Source: Clytia hemisphaerica
Lineage: Eukaryota; Cnidaria; Hydrozoa; Leptothecata; Clytiidae
Assembly (NCBI GenBank): GCA_902728285.1
Contig: CACVBU010000362.1
Coordinates: forward strand, 1,469,540-1,533,539
Length of the DNA stretch: 64,000 bases
Reading direction: 5' to 3'
Shown here: piece after piece, positions 20,109 through 31,790 of the stretch
Layout: each line of letters opens with the position of its first letter
Position numbering within the stretch: position 1 is the stretch's first letter
Position numbers and translations under genes: made by a program
The notes under the pieces: model-generated
The model's database searches: none
The model's input: the letters and a program-made list of their open reading frames with translations, nothing else
Told to the model about the DNA's origin: nothing

Positions 20109-21069
20109 TGTAAACTGAGAAACTCGTGAAATACAAAATTTCATGTTTGTGTTCTTCTTGGCTTTATTTTATTATATTCAAAATCTACAAAAATATACAA
20201 ATTTAAGTTTTCCTTGTTTTTCAGTGTCTTTCTGTTTTTGTCACATGTGGACAGAGCTTTCTTTAAGGGTCTAGACACATTTTGGAAGTTTTCTTGCATG
20301 TCCACTTTGTTCTGGTCTTTGTCCTTTGTTTTGTTCTGCATTTTACATACAATTCAATTTTAGAATAATTTATATAATTTATGCACAAAAAATAATTGAT
20401 TTATTCATAATTTATTACATATCTACTTGTTTTTTTATAATTTTTGTCCACTTTGCTTTTTGACACAAAACCAGCACTTTGCTTTTTGTCATCAGTTGTC
20501 AACTAGCTTTTGAGGAGTTAACATCACTCTCAACTTTCAACTGAAGTCAATTCAACTCAATTCAAGATGGCTTCCAGTTAACTCTTAAGCTAAGTTGGGA
20601 ACATCAATCAGTCAATTCAAATCAAATCTCAATTCAAGCTCTCAAGCAAACTTCATTCAAGCTCTTCATTTTGTCTAGGATTCTCACCACTACATTTCCT
20701 GGCATGCTGGTAAATATAGACTTATATTTTACATTTTTCTTTCAACTTAGACTTATACTTTCATAGACTTATACTTTCAACTCAGACTTATACTTTCAAC
20801 TTAGACTTATACTTTCAACTCAGACTTATACTTTCAACTTAGACTTAGACTTTCAACTTAGACTTAGACTTTCAATCAATATCAATTTTCTTTGTACATT
20901 GCTGCTAGAACTTAGATTTTCACAAAGTAGGCGTGTCAAATTTGACTTTATTTTTTTGTTCAAGTTATTTATTAGTTATTTATTTTTTCTTTTGTATTCT
21001 TTTTTCAGTTTTGAATTCTTAATGAATTACAAAGAGCTTGCAAAGAAATTGGTGCACACCTTTATAACA
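20109..21069 (+). repeat. 3' LTR of BEL/Pao element, first copy (961 bp)
   Basis: It is nearly identical to the 5' LTR, with one T fewer in two T runs. It is preceded by GCCGGCCGGGCAG, the likely polypurine-type priming tract in the position expected for BEL elements. Confidence 0.92.
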
Positions 21070-21923
21070 GCTTTATTTTATTATATTCAAAATCTACAAA
21101 AATATACAAATTTAAGTTTTCCTTGTTTTTCAGTGTCTTTCTGTTTTTTGTCACATGTGGACAGAGCTTTCTTTAAGGGTCTAGACACATTTTGGAAGTT
21201 TTCTTGCATGTCCACTTTGTTCTGGTCTTTGTCCTTTGTTTTGTTCTGCATTTTACATACAATTCAATTTTAGAATAATTTATATAATTTATGCACAAAA
21301 AATAATTGATTTATTCATAATTTATTACATATCTACTTTGTTTTTTTATAATTTTTGTCCACTTTGCTTTTTGACACAAAACCAGCACTTTGCTTTTTGT
21401 CATCAGTTGTCAACTAGCTTTTGAGGAGTTAACATCACTCTCAACTTTCAACTGAAGTCAATTCAACTCAATTCAAGATGGCTTCCAGTTAACTCTTAAG
21501 CTAAGTTGGGAACATCAATCAGTCAATTCAAATCAAATCTCAATTCAAGCTCTCAAGCAAACTTCATTCAAGCTCTTCATTTTGTCTAGGATTCTCACCA
21601 CTACATTTCCTGGCATGCTGGTAAATATAGACTTATATTTTACATTTTTCTTTCAACTTAGACTTATACTTTCATAGACTTATACTTTCAACTCAGACTT
21701 ATACTTTCAACTTAGACTTAGACTTTCAATCAATATCAATTTTCTTTGTACATTGCTGCTAGAACTTAGATTTTCACAAAGTAGGCGTGTCAAATTTGAC
21801 TTTATTTTTTTGTTCAAGTTATTTATTAGTTATTTATTTTTTCTTTTGTATTCTTTTTTCAGTTTTGAATTCTTAATGAATTACAAAGAGCTTGCAAAGA
21901 AATTGGTGCACACCTTTATAACA
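21070..21923 (+). repeat. Second, 5'-truncated 3' LTR copy (854 bp)
   Basis: It starts at GCTTTATTTTATTATATTC, equal to LTR base 53, directly after the terminal ACA of the previous LTR. The 18-bp subrepeat array is about 57 bp shorter. At the two T-run sites it agrees with the 5' LTR, not with the adjacent 3' LTR. It ends at the ATATA target duplication. Confidence 0.9.
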
Positions 21924-21928
21924 ATATA

Positions 21929-22883
21929 GGCATTCGTAGTGGATTAGTTTATGCAACATTAAGTAAGCCTTCGGATGTTCTTGACTATTAAGTTTTCAAG
22001 CTTAAAAATATTTTTTTACATATTCTTATTTTTAACGTGTTCCATAGTCAGCAAAACCTCTTGGAATGTTCTTAAATTTTGACCACAAAGCTATTAAAGA
22101 AGAAAGGTGTATATGGTTCAAAGAAAAGAAATTCTAAATGCGTGATGTCATAAGTGAAAAATTGACGTCTATGCAAATGAGATTTCAAAAAAGAATTTGA
22201 CGTCAAAAAAGGCGGCTTGAAATCAAAATTAGTTCACGCTTTTAAGAGGATCAGAAAGTGACTTGTCTTGTGATGGAATGGCAACGGCAAAAAATGGCAA
22301 AAAATGACAAATTAAAGTAAGTAAGTGAGCTAAATTACTTTAAGATTATAACTTCTATATTGATAAGGGACGTATATACATTTGCAAGAAAATAAAAGGT
22401 TAATATTTTTACTAGCCTATACAACACTTACTCTTTCTTACATCACTCATTTTGAAGCCTTTCTCTCTGAAACCATAAAAATATTTTAAATGTTTATAGC
22501 TATTTATCTAATTTATTTAACTCATTTAGTATTTATTTCTTTGACTTGAACTTCTCATCACCGCCAATTTACATTTTCAGCTTGAGGATTCAACTTAATT
22601 TCAACTCCTAGTTTTCAATACCGCCCTGCCTTCACATTTTGGTATTCTCAGCACCAAGCCATTATGTTAGGCTTTGTGTCAATATTCTCAGCCTTTAATT
22701 CTCAACTTTACTACTTTCCTCGGTTTGATATGAGCTTTTTCTTTAGGAATTTTATATTATAAATTATTTTTGAATAAAATAAAGAACCAAACATTTTATT
22801 TTAACTCATTTTCATTTATATTTTTTGTTAAATGTTTTTATATGTAGGGAGAACGAACATGTATGTTTTGTTACTACTTAAAT
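21929..22883. other. AT-rich interval without recognised genes
   Basis: The first 180 bp contain GATGTTCTTGACTATTAAG and GAATGTTCTTAAATTTT, weak echoes of the GTTCTTATA MITE family. The rest shows no ORF or repeat I can name. Confidence 0.3.
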
Positions 22884-22904
22884 ATATAGATAGATAGATA
22901 GAAC
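22884..22904. repeat. GATA microsatellite
   Basis: A short run of ATAGATAGATAGATAG. Confidence 0.7.
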
Positions 22905-23430
22905 AGACGGCTCCAGGGTATTACATAGGCTTTGGAAGAGTAAGAATTTCATGTTCGAAACAAAGAAAGATATGACGAAACATTTGTATTTACAGGAACA
23001 GTGAACACAGCGAAACATATCAGTTGGCAGAAACGCTGTAAATTGTTTTCGCAATTTCATTTTTCGAAAAAAAGAAACAGGGTTTCTGGCTGACGATATG
23101 TACAATCATGGACATTTTGAAACTTAAGATTAATTTAATAATTCAATTTTTACCGCCCTCTCAATGTTGAAAGTATCTTTCTAAAAATTAATTTTATTTA
23201 TTATAACATAAGAAATTGGCGTTCCAATACGTTAATACGCTAAATTTGGAGGATAAAGGTATATAATTGAGGGGTGTCAGGGCTTCCAATATCTTCCATT
23301 GACCAATAAAATGCTGGAAAGTGACCATAAAACAACCAACAATTTTGGCAAAAGTCAGTAACCATCGAGTACAAAAAAATATTATATTCTTCTCTATCAG
23401 ATGGTTATCGGTTACCCGTTGTTTGTATAT
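22905..23430. repeat. Duplicated module 'P', copy 1
   Basis: It contains GTTGGCAGAAACGCTGT, TGTACAATCATGGACATTTT and CTCTCAATGTTGAAAGTA, which recur in the same order near 30395-30600 and 50280-50900. This is part of the large duplicated family of the 22-52 kb region. The minus-strand ORFs in it are not convincing genes. Confidence 0.6.
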
Positions 23431-23579
23431 GTAATCACATGATAACGAGTGCAATTCGAATATAATTGCACGAGTGATTTTTTTGTTATTAATTTTTCGA
23501 GTCCGAAAGGACGAGGGAAATTCGAAACAAAAAAATCACGAGTGCAATTTTCGAATTGTACGAGTTATTATGTGATTAC
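23431..23579. repeat. Long palindrome, copy A (149 bp)
   Basis: It opens GTAATCACATGATAACGAG and closes with the inverse ...ATTATGTGATTAC. Arms of about 70 nt pair, with AAAAAAATCACGAGTGCAAT in the right arm and its complement in the left. The central loop reads CGAGTCCGAAAGGACGAGG. It marks the left end of a segment duplicated at 26279 onward. Confidence 0.85.
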
Positions 23580-25155
23580 GAGCTAATCGCACAATGGCTT
23601 TCACTACTTTTTCCCAGTTAGGAAAGTAAATTACAGAAATTACACTGAGAGTTTTATATTTTTCTCTTGCTTCTCTTTATGTCTTTCTTTTATTGTTGTT
23701 TATTGATTTTCTTTCTCACAAAATAAATTTCGAATGCAATTAAAACGTTCGATGCAAAAAAAATGTAAGAAAAAACATTAAAATTAATTTTGTAAACATT
23801 GGCGCGGCATTGGAGAGTGTGATTAACGATTAATTGCTCTCTACAGGATGCAATTAACGATTAATTGCTCTCTTTGAGGGCGTGCCAAATAAGAAAAAAT
23901 AACCCATCGTGCGATTAAGTAGATTTATTGCAAGGGTATAAAGGTCAAAGTTCTATCAATCAAAGCAAAAAAATAATGACGTCGACGTATCAAATAAAAA
24001 AATTTGACGTTAATTTAATTAAAAAACAGAATGCAAGAGTGCAAAAATATTGATATTTTAAAGATGATAAACAAATTGGTTTAATGGCTTCATTTGTTTA
24101 TATGAATATGTCGTTAGGATTTCTTTTAGAACGCCTTGGTGAATTGTCTTGATCAAACTAGATAACAAAAGACCAGAGGTTTGCGGTAAGTGTACACTTA
24201 ATTAGCTTAGCTTCTCATTTTTCATAGAAAATCAGGTGATAAATGAAGAAAAAACTTGAAGTGAAAGGGAAGTTGACAATTGAGGCTGTCCGAAAGATAT
24301 TCCATCAAACCTCCAAATATTCTACTGTTAAGAAGTTCATTCTCAGGGCATTCAGTTGAGAATTTAATCTACGAATATCAATAGCTGGAAAAAATTTGAG
24401 TCGAGAAATTCTACTTTGATTTATAGCCATGGTTGAATTCCTAACTTGAATGATTTTCAGTAGACCACTCAGACAGTTTTAAATGAAAACTTCATCTTTC
24501 GTACAAACATTAGAAGCTGGAAATAATCTGAATCGCGAAATTTTACTTTGGTTTATAGCAAAGCATTGAATTTTTCATCCAAATGATTTTCAGTAGACCA
24601 TCCAGACAGATTTCAATTGAAAATTTAACCTACAAATATTAGAAGCTGGAAATAATTTGAGTCGAGAAATCTTACTTTGGTTTATTTTATAGCCATGGGT
24701 TGAATTTTTTATTCAGATGATTTGCAGTAGAGCAAAAACAATTAGGGATTATGGCCCTGAAACAAAAAATCAAAAATCGACTTGATTAATGGTTGGTTGC
24801 CCAGGCTGAAAATAATTTGAGCAGAGGAATTTCGTCATGGTTGTTATATCACTCGTGTTTTTTTGTTACAGATTATTTTTCAGTAGAGCTATCATACAGT
24901 CGAAATTACAACAATAATAATACAATAGTTTTTGGGTCTCTGATCTACAACAATGCAAACTACAGTTAATTTAAGGCTGGAAATAATTTGAGCCAAAAAT
25001 AATTCCATCATAGTTTAAACCAATATGGCGCTTACTTTGGATTCAAATTATTTTTAGCGGAATTAGAAAAGTGCACCCAATGATCGATTATTTTTCTCGC
25101 TAATAAATTGCGATATCTAGTCTATTTTTGAAGGAGTCGTACAAGATTTTATGTT
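23580..25155. repeat. Segmental duplication, copy A
   Basis: It is nearly identical to 26416-27639 plus 28389-28740. It carries TIR-like TAATCGCACAATGG / CGTGCGATTA marks near 23.58 and 23.92 kb and a duplicated ATTAACGATTAATTGCTCTCT. At least five hairpin units of the region's main repeat follow (24384-24470, 24515-24593, 24644-24727, 24804-24893, 24975-25058). It preserves the uninterrupted site TTGCCCAG at 24797-24804, where copy B has a MITE. Confidence 0.85.
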
Positions 25156-26218
25156 GCTCAGAAATAATTTAAGCCAGTTTGGGGCTGTTTCAAAGGGCGG
25201 AGTTGGGAAATAAAAAAGGGGGACTGAACCAATAATAGCTTTTCAAGGAACAGAATATGCACCCCTGCGATGGATTCAATTATTAGTTTCAGACAGACCA
25301 TTTATTCGATGAATATCTTTCAACTTTTCCCTGTTAGCTAGCAAATAATTCAGCTGGAAATGATTTGAATCGATAAATTCAACTTTTGTTTACATCCATT
25401 TGAATTCTTCATTCAAATGATTTTCAGTCGGGCGAAAATTATACGGGATTATTGGTGTTTAGGTATTTAGTCCGTTGAAGACTTCTCTGCTTTTAAATAA
25501 TTGTTAAACTTCAACATTGAGATATAAATTTCTTGATTTTGAGGTTGGATGTATTTATGAGCGAAAGTTGAGAAAATTAAATAAGGAATGGACTGTTCCG
25601 GCGTACGGAACTCCGGTAGCTGATTATTTGTGACCGGTTTTTGGGTATATTATTTAGTTTTAATCAATTAAAAGTATCACTTTAGATTTTTTCTGTTTTG
25701 TATGGTTAAAAAACCGTAAAAATGACAAAGGACACCTTTGCCGCAATTGAATATTTCACAATATAACTGAATGGTATTTATTTTGTTTTATCAGTATTTT
25801 ATATCAATTGAAAATTTTCGCAAATGAAATAAATAATGATAAAATAAAATTCTACTGCAACAATGTTTATAGCGGGTTTGGGTTTGATTCAAAGCAGGTC
25901 GGGCATAAAAACGAAAGAAGCTTGAAGTTCCTAAAACGCCAACATTTGGTGACCTTAAGTTTTTAGTCATGACAATCTAATCTGTTGTTTTCCAAGCTGT
26001 TAATAATTTGTTCCGACAAATTTCGTCATGGTTTAGATCATTTCAGTTATTTTTTTGGAGCAAATTACTCTTCAGCAGAAAAACACAGCACTTGAAATGT
26101 AGCATAACTTTAGACTGAGAACGGGGCGAATTAAAAAAAACAATTCGCCACAAATCTTAATTATTTTGCCTAGAAATAATTTGATCGGAGAAATTTCAGC
26201 ATAGTTCATATCAATCGG
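25156..26218. repeat. Repeat modules between duplications (hairpin units and 'Q' module)
   Basis: It includes GGGGACTGAACCAATA-type sequence (also near 35.6 and 43.7 kb), a hairpin at 25351-25427, the phrase TTCAAAGCAGGTCGGGCATA (also at 30.6 and 51.4 kb) and another hairpin at about 25995-26075. No genes are seen. Confidence 0.55.
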
Positions 26219-26278
26219 TAGCCTGTACCAGACGACCGATGACTAGTATATGTCAATATACTCGTACATGTCAATATA

Positions 26279-26415
26279 CTCGTACAATTTGAATATAATT
26301 GCACTCGTGATTTTTTTGTTTTGAATTTTCCTCGTCCTTTCGGACTCGGAAAATTAATAACAAAAAAATCACGAGTGCAATTATATTCGAATTGCACTCG
26401 TTATCATGTGATTAC
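26279..26415. repeat. Long palindrome, copy B, inverted relative to copy A
   Basis: The arms match those of 23431-23579, but the central loop reads CCTCGTCCTTTCGGACTCGG, the reverse complement of copy A's loop. Flanking sequence on the right continues in the same direction in both copies. Confidence 0.85.
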
Positions 26416-27639
26416 GAGCTAATCGCACAATGGCTTTCACTACTTTTTCCCAGTTAGGAAAATAAATTACAGAAATTACACTGAGAGTTTCATATTTTTC
26501 TCTTCTCTTTATGTCTTTCTTTTATTGTTGTTTATTGATTTTCTTTCTCACAAAATAAATTTCGAATGCAATTAAAACGTTCGATGCAAAAGAAATGTAA
26601 GAAAAAAACATTAAAATCAATTTTGTAAACATTGGCGCGGCATTGGAGAGTGTGATTAACGATTAATTGCTCTCTACAGGATGCAATTAACGATTAATTG
26701 CTCTCTTTGAGGGCGTGCCAAATAAGAAAAAATAGCCCATCGTGCGATTAAGTAGATTTATTGCAAGGGTATAAAGGTCAAAGTTCTATCAATCAAAGCA
26801 AAAAAATAATGACGTCGACGTATCAAATAAAAAAATTTGACGTTAATTTAATTAAAAAACAGAATGCAAGAGTGCAAAAATATTGATATTTTAAAGATGA
26901 TAAACAAATTGGTTTAATGGCTTCATTTTTCTATATGAATATGTCGTTAGGATTTCTTTTAGAACGCCTTGGTGACTTGTCTTGATCAAACTAGATAACA
27001 AAAGACCAGAGGTTTGCGGTAAGTGTACACTTAATTAGCTTAGCTTCTCGTTTTTCATAGAAAATCAGGTGAAAAATGAAGAAAAAGCTTGAAGTGAAAG
27101 GGAAGTTGACAATTGAGGCTGTCCGAAAGATATTCATCAAAACTCCAAATATTCTACTGTTAAGAAGTTCATTCTCAGAGCATTCAGTTGAGAATTTAAT
27201 CTACGAATATCAATAGCTGGAAAAAAATTTGAGTCGAGAAATTCTACTTTGATTTATAGCCATGGTTGAATTCCTAACTTGAATGGTTTTCAGTAGACCA
27301 CTCAGACAGTTTTCTAATTGAAAACTTCATCTTTCGTACAAACATTAGAAGCTGGAAATAATCTGAGTCGCGAAATTTTACTTTGGTTTATAGCAAAGCA
27401 TTGAATTTTTCATCCAAATGATTTTCAGTAGACCATCCAGACAGATTTCAATTGAAAATTTAACCTACAAATATTAGAAGCTGGAAATAATTTGAGTCGA
27501 GAAATCTTACTTTGGTTTATTTTATAGCCATGGGTTGAATTTTTTATTCAGATGATTCGCAGTAGAGCAAAAACAATTAGGGATTATGGCCCTGAAACAA
27601 AAAATCAAAAATCGACTTGATTAATGGTTGGTTGCCCAG
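26416..27639. repeat. Segmental duplication, copy B, left part
   Basis: It is a direct copy of 23580-24804 with few substitutions and small indels, ending at the TTGCCCAG where a 741-bp MITE has inserted. It contains three hairpin units matching those of copy A. Confidence 0.85.
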
Positions 27640-28380
27640 CAGTAGCGGCCTGGCTTAATTGTCTTGGTGGTGCAAATTATGAAATTGGCGCCCCTGGTAT
27701 TTTTGTCCTTAATTGCGCCCTACACCATTAAGTGAAAATATTTAACTGTAAGAGCAGTGACTTGTTGAAAGTAACGCCCGGAAATCTCTGAGTTAACAAA
27801 CTCTTATTTATACGAAGGTGGTGGTAATGACAACTCGATATCTACTTCCTTGTTATTTCCTGGTCTTACTTTACTCTCCATTTATGATCAATGGCTGAAA
27901 TTCAAAAGTTGGCAGGGAATAAGGGTTCTTTGTAATTGTGGCGCCGCAGGCAAAAAAATTTGGTGTAAGAAAGGTCAAACAGCTTAAAAGATATTCTAAA
28001 AAGGAGAAAGTTAGTCCGCATACTGTATGTAAGACCACAAAAACCACAGCGAGCAGTTTCGATCAATCTCTCATTTTTGGGGTGAGCATCCGCTTTAACC
28101 CCTGGTGGATACACAACACTTCTCTTGCTTTGACTTTTCGCAATTCATTGTTGATAGTAGTTTTGAAAAAAATCGTAGAATAAAACGAAGCGCCGCAGGC
28201 GAAAAAAAATTAACATTGCACTTATAAAAGGCGCTAAAAACGTGTCAAAGGGTGCCAAATCGCCCAACCAAACATCAAAAAAAATTTGGCGCCCCCCTTG
28301 AAAAGCTTTTTTTGGCGCCCCTCTCAGGTCTTTCTGGGTGGTGCACTGCACACCTTGCACCCCCTGCCAGGCCGCCACTG
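27640..28380. mobile_element. hAT-type nonautonomous element (741 bp, 8-bp TSD)
   Basis: Terminal inverted repeats are CAGTAGCGGCCTGGC and, at the other end, CAGTGGCGGCCTGGC. Perfect 8-bp duplications TTGCCCAG lie at 27632-27639 and 28381-28388. CAGNGGCGG-type ends with an 8-bp TSD are typical of hAT transposons. The interior has repeated GCGCCGCAGGC patches and no transposase. The sister duplication (24797-24804) retains the empty site. Confidence 0.92.
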
Positions 28381-28745
28381 TTGCCCAGGCTGAAAATAAT
28401 TTGAGCAGAGGAATTTCGTCATGGTTGTTATATCACTCGTGTTCTTTTGTTACAAATTATTTTTCAGTAGAGCTATCAAGCAGTCGAAATTACAATAATA
28501 ATAATACAATAGTTTTTGGGTCTCTGATCTACAACAATGCAAACTACAGTTAATTTAAGGCTGTCAATAATTTGAGCCGAAAATAATTCCATCATAGTTT
28601 AAACCAATGCGGCGCTTACTTTGGGTTCAAATTATTTTTAGCGGAATTAGAAAAGTGCACCCAATGATCGATTATTTTTCTCGCTAATAAATTGCGATAT
28701 CTAGTCTAGTTTTGAAGAAGTCGTACAAGATGTTATGTTTTATTT
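28381..28745. repeat. Segmental duplication, copy B, right part
   Basis: It resumes the sequence of 24797-25155 after the hAT insertion, with two more hairpin units and ATTGCGATATCTAGTCTAG near its end, a phrase also present at 33.6 kb and, diverged, at 43.5 kb. Confidence 0.8.
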
Positions 28746-29301
28746 TTACATCGTTGATCTCTCCTTCCTTTATGAAATCATTCATTGTCTCAATCTAACA
28801 CCTGAGAAAACGATTGACCGGAATATCAAGTTTACAGCGTCAGAAAGCTCTTAGACTCTTTATGACATGAAACATCGGTGAATTACGTGAAACGTTTTAG
28901 GAAATCGACAAATTCTTTATACGATATTGCAGATATTTTATTACGTTTTGTGGATTCAAGTAAAAAATAGTGAACCATTGCTATATCGTTGCTATATTGC
29001 CCTGCAATACAACTGTCAATCATTTTTAAGAAAACTGATTGGATGATTAATGTCACGTGGCCGGTCAATATTTCCCCATAGTGACCAGTTATGAAATTGA
29101 CATCATTAAAATGTCAATTTTTACGATGTAAAACAATAGAATACACTTGTTAATTACTTTTATTACTTTATTTTTGCAGGGCTATAAATGGATTATTAAC
29201 CTCAGAAGCCCGTCTTGCAAAATATCGACCTCGTTCGCTCGATAATTTTCCAGAGAGACCGGCTTTTCAGTTAATAATCCATAACTATTATACATTTATT
29301 C
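28746..29301. repeat. Duplicated module 'R', copy 1
   Basis: It contains CATTGTCTCAATCTAACA, GTGAATTACGTGAAACG and TATACGATATTGCAGATA, which recur at 40.9-41.1 kb and, partly, at 45.36-45.53 and 48.3-49.4 kb. From about 29000 it has a segment not seen in those copies. Confidence 0.6.
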
Positions 29302-29657
29302 CCCGGGGGGGGGGGGTACTTAGGCAAAAATAGGTGCTGGGTATGTGCGGACGGTAAGGGTCGAGTTTTTCACCTTTCAAAGTCTCTCTAAGGGTTACAA
29401 AAATCAGGAAATTTCAAAGTAGTCTCTCTAAGGGTGAGAAAAATCACGATTTTTAGAAAAAAAATTTGATTTTGAGAGAAAAAATTACTTTAAGTCTCAC
29501 TAAGGGTAGGAAATTTTTGAAAATCAGGGAAGATTTTTCGAAAAGTCTCTCTAAGGGTCACTTTTTCACTAAAATTTGGTCTCTCTAAGGGTCGGTTTTC
29601 GGAGGTCCCGTCCGCACATACCCCTCATTCATCAACCCTAGTACCCCCCCCCCCGGG
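29302..29657. mobile_element. CCCGGGGGG-ended MITE, copy 2 (356 bp, 8-bp TSD)
   Basis: It has the same termini and length as 8386-8741, in inverted orientation, with interior repeats of GTCTCTCTAAGGGT. It is flanked by ATTTATTC at 29294-29301 and 29658-29665. The related uninterrupted sequence TACATTTATTCTCAGTGAG is at about 41.11 kb. Confidence 0.88.
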
Positions 29658-29859
29658 ATTTATTCTCGGTGAGATTTTCAAAATAAGAATGAATGTTACT
29701 TTTCTGTCAAATTGATTTCTTTTATCTGAAACTGATCTGACGATGAGAGCCAGGATATGAATACTTATACTCCCTATACTTTTAATTACGGATAATTTCT
29801 TCCGTCGATTGGCATAATCCATTTAACATGTCAAAGTCAGAATACAAATTAAAAAGCCC

Positions 29860-29995
29860 ACAAAACAGTACTTAATACCTCTTTCCTTAAGGCTCAGCAA
29901 CTAAAGAGATGGATCAAAGTGAATAGGTCCAAGGAAAGAAGTAGTGTCCCCTACCTTCGAGTAGACTGCAAAATGAAAAGTGAGCTTACTTTAAG
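29860..29995 (+). mobile_element. SINE body fragment
   Basis: It lacks the tRNA head but matches the body of 6432-6656: GTACTTAATACCTCTTTCC, CTCAGCAACTAAAGAGATGG and CCCCTACCTTCGAGTAG. Confidence 0.65.
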
Positions 29996-30019
29996 GTAAA
30001 ATTTCGATTAAAAGATGAC

Positions 30020-31790
30020 GTCGGAAGGTTAATATATTTGACGTCAAATAAACTTAATTCAGCAACATTAATAAAAACATTGAGACGAAACTTACCTTTT
30101 TGTGGAAGTTTCATTTGATTGACTTCATTGATCGATGAGTGGCTTGATTTGGTTCGTTGGTGGGTTTTTTCTTTGACTGTGTTGGTCTATAACGAATTTT
30201 AATATACACACTTTTTTATTTATAAGCACGATTTTATAAGAACACCAGCCTCAGATTAAGGATGCTGATTAATAACTCTATTGTTTGAAACAATAGAAAT
30301 TTGAGAACAATCGAAAACACAGCCAAAATTTACTGGTTCTTATGTTTATTTTAAATATTCAGTTAGCAAGAAAATAAAAGCTTGATAGGGGAGTTTTATG
30401 TTCGAAACCAAGAAAGATATGACTTTACATAAATATTTACAGGAACAGTGAACACAGCTGTCAGTTGGCAGAAACGCTGTTGACTTGTTTTCACAATTTC
30501 ATATTTCGAAGAAAAGAAACAGAATTTTTATTGGCTGATGTTATGTACAATCATGGATATTTTGAAACTTTACATGAATTAAATATTTCAAATTTTTTAT
30601 GCTTATAGAGTGTTTAAGTTTGATTCAAAGCAGGTCGGGCTTATAAAGAAAGAAGCTTAATGAATACAATAACTTTTTATCGTCAATTTCTTGAAACCCC
30701 AACATTTGGTGACCTCTAGTTTTTAGTCATGACAATCTAATCTGTTGTTTTCCAAGCTGTTAATAATTTGTTCCGACAAATTTCGTCATGATTTTAAATC
30801 ATTTCAGTTATTTTTTAGAACAAATTATTCTACAGAAGAAATACGCAGCACTCAAAATGTACCATAATTTTATACCGAGAACGAGGCGAATTAAAAAAGA
30901 GACTATTCGCCACAAATCTTAATTTCTTGGCTGGAAAAAATTTGAGCGGAGAAATTTCAGCATAATTCATATCAATCAGTTGAGTCTTTCTGTTCAAATA
31001 ATTTTCAGTACGAAAAAATATACAAACGAATCATTTACACCGATAACGTTATCAATCAATTTATATTCGCGCGTTGAAGTCAATGTCAATAATCAATAAC
31101 TCTCAAAAAGAGACAAAAACTTCACATTCGTTAACTAGTCAATAATCGAATATCAATCGAATACTAACGCGATTTAAAGATTCGATTAGTTCGGTTGCTG
31201 GCATATGATCAACGAACATTCGAATGGGATCGAGTACTCAAATCCCAATCGAATTTCACCTAAAAGTTTGCTTCTGTGCTCAATCAATACTTTTTATCAA
31301 CAACTTCATGGTCTCCATAGTTACAGGTTACAGCAAGAGTACAAAGGTCAACATCTTAGCAAAAAAAAATAAAAAAAATTACGTCGACATATCTAATAAA
31401 AAATTTGACGTCAACTTGACTTAAAAACAAAATGTAAGAGCGTGAAAAAAAAAGCTTTGAACTTTTGAACAAATTGGTTTGATCACTTCATTTTTCCATA
31501 TAAATGTGTCGTTAGGATCTATTTTAGAACTTCTTGGTGAATTGTCTTGATCAAACTAGATAACAAAAAATTAAGCCCAGAGGTTTGTGGTAAGTGTATA
31601 CTTTTTCTTTTGCTGCTTATTTTTCATAAAAAATTAAAATATAGGTGAAAAATGAACAATAAATATGAACTTTAAGGGAAGTTGACAATTGAGGCTGTCC
31701 AAAAAATGGATTCATTCCATCAAACCTCCAAATATTTTACTATTAAGAAGTTCATTCTCAGAGCATTCGGTTGAAAATTTAAATTACAAA
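30020..31790. repeat. Duplicated modules around 30-31.8 kb
   Basis: In order these are: a GACGTCA-rich segment whose minus strand holds a decayed version of the small ORF seen at 41291 and 49880; TTATAAGCACGATTTTATAAG; module P (30395-30600); two hairpin units (30756-30840 and 30928-31010); and CGATAACGTTATCAATCAA. The same order is found at 41.3-42.2 and 49.8-52.4 kb with gaps. Confidence 0.6.

Larger units (their letters stand above)
14458..21923 (+). mobile_element. BEL/Pao LTR retrotransposon, defective, with tandem 3' LTRs
   Basis: The order is LTR (14458-15420), gag-pol remnant (15446-20082), LTR (20109-21069), then a second LTR copy lacking its first 52 bp (21070-21923). The unit starts TGT and ends ACA and is flanked by the 5-bp duplication ATATA at 14453-14457 and 21924-21928, the usual length for BEL/Pao. 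The two complete LTRs differ at only two homopolymer sites, so the insertion is young. Most of reverse transcriptase and RNase H is missing and the frame is broken several times. The element therefore cannot move by its own proteins. Confidence 0.92.
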
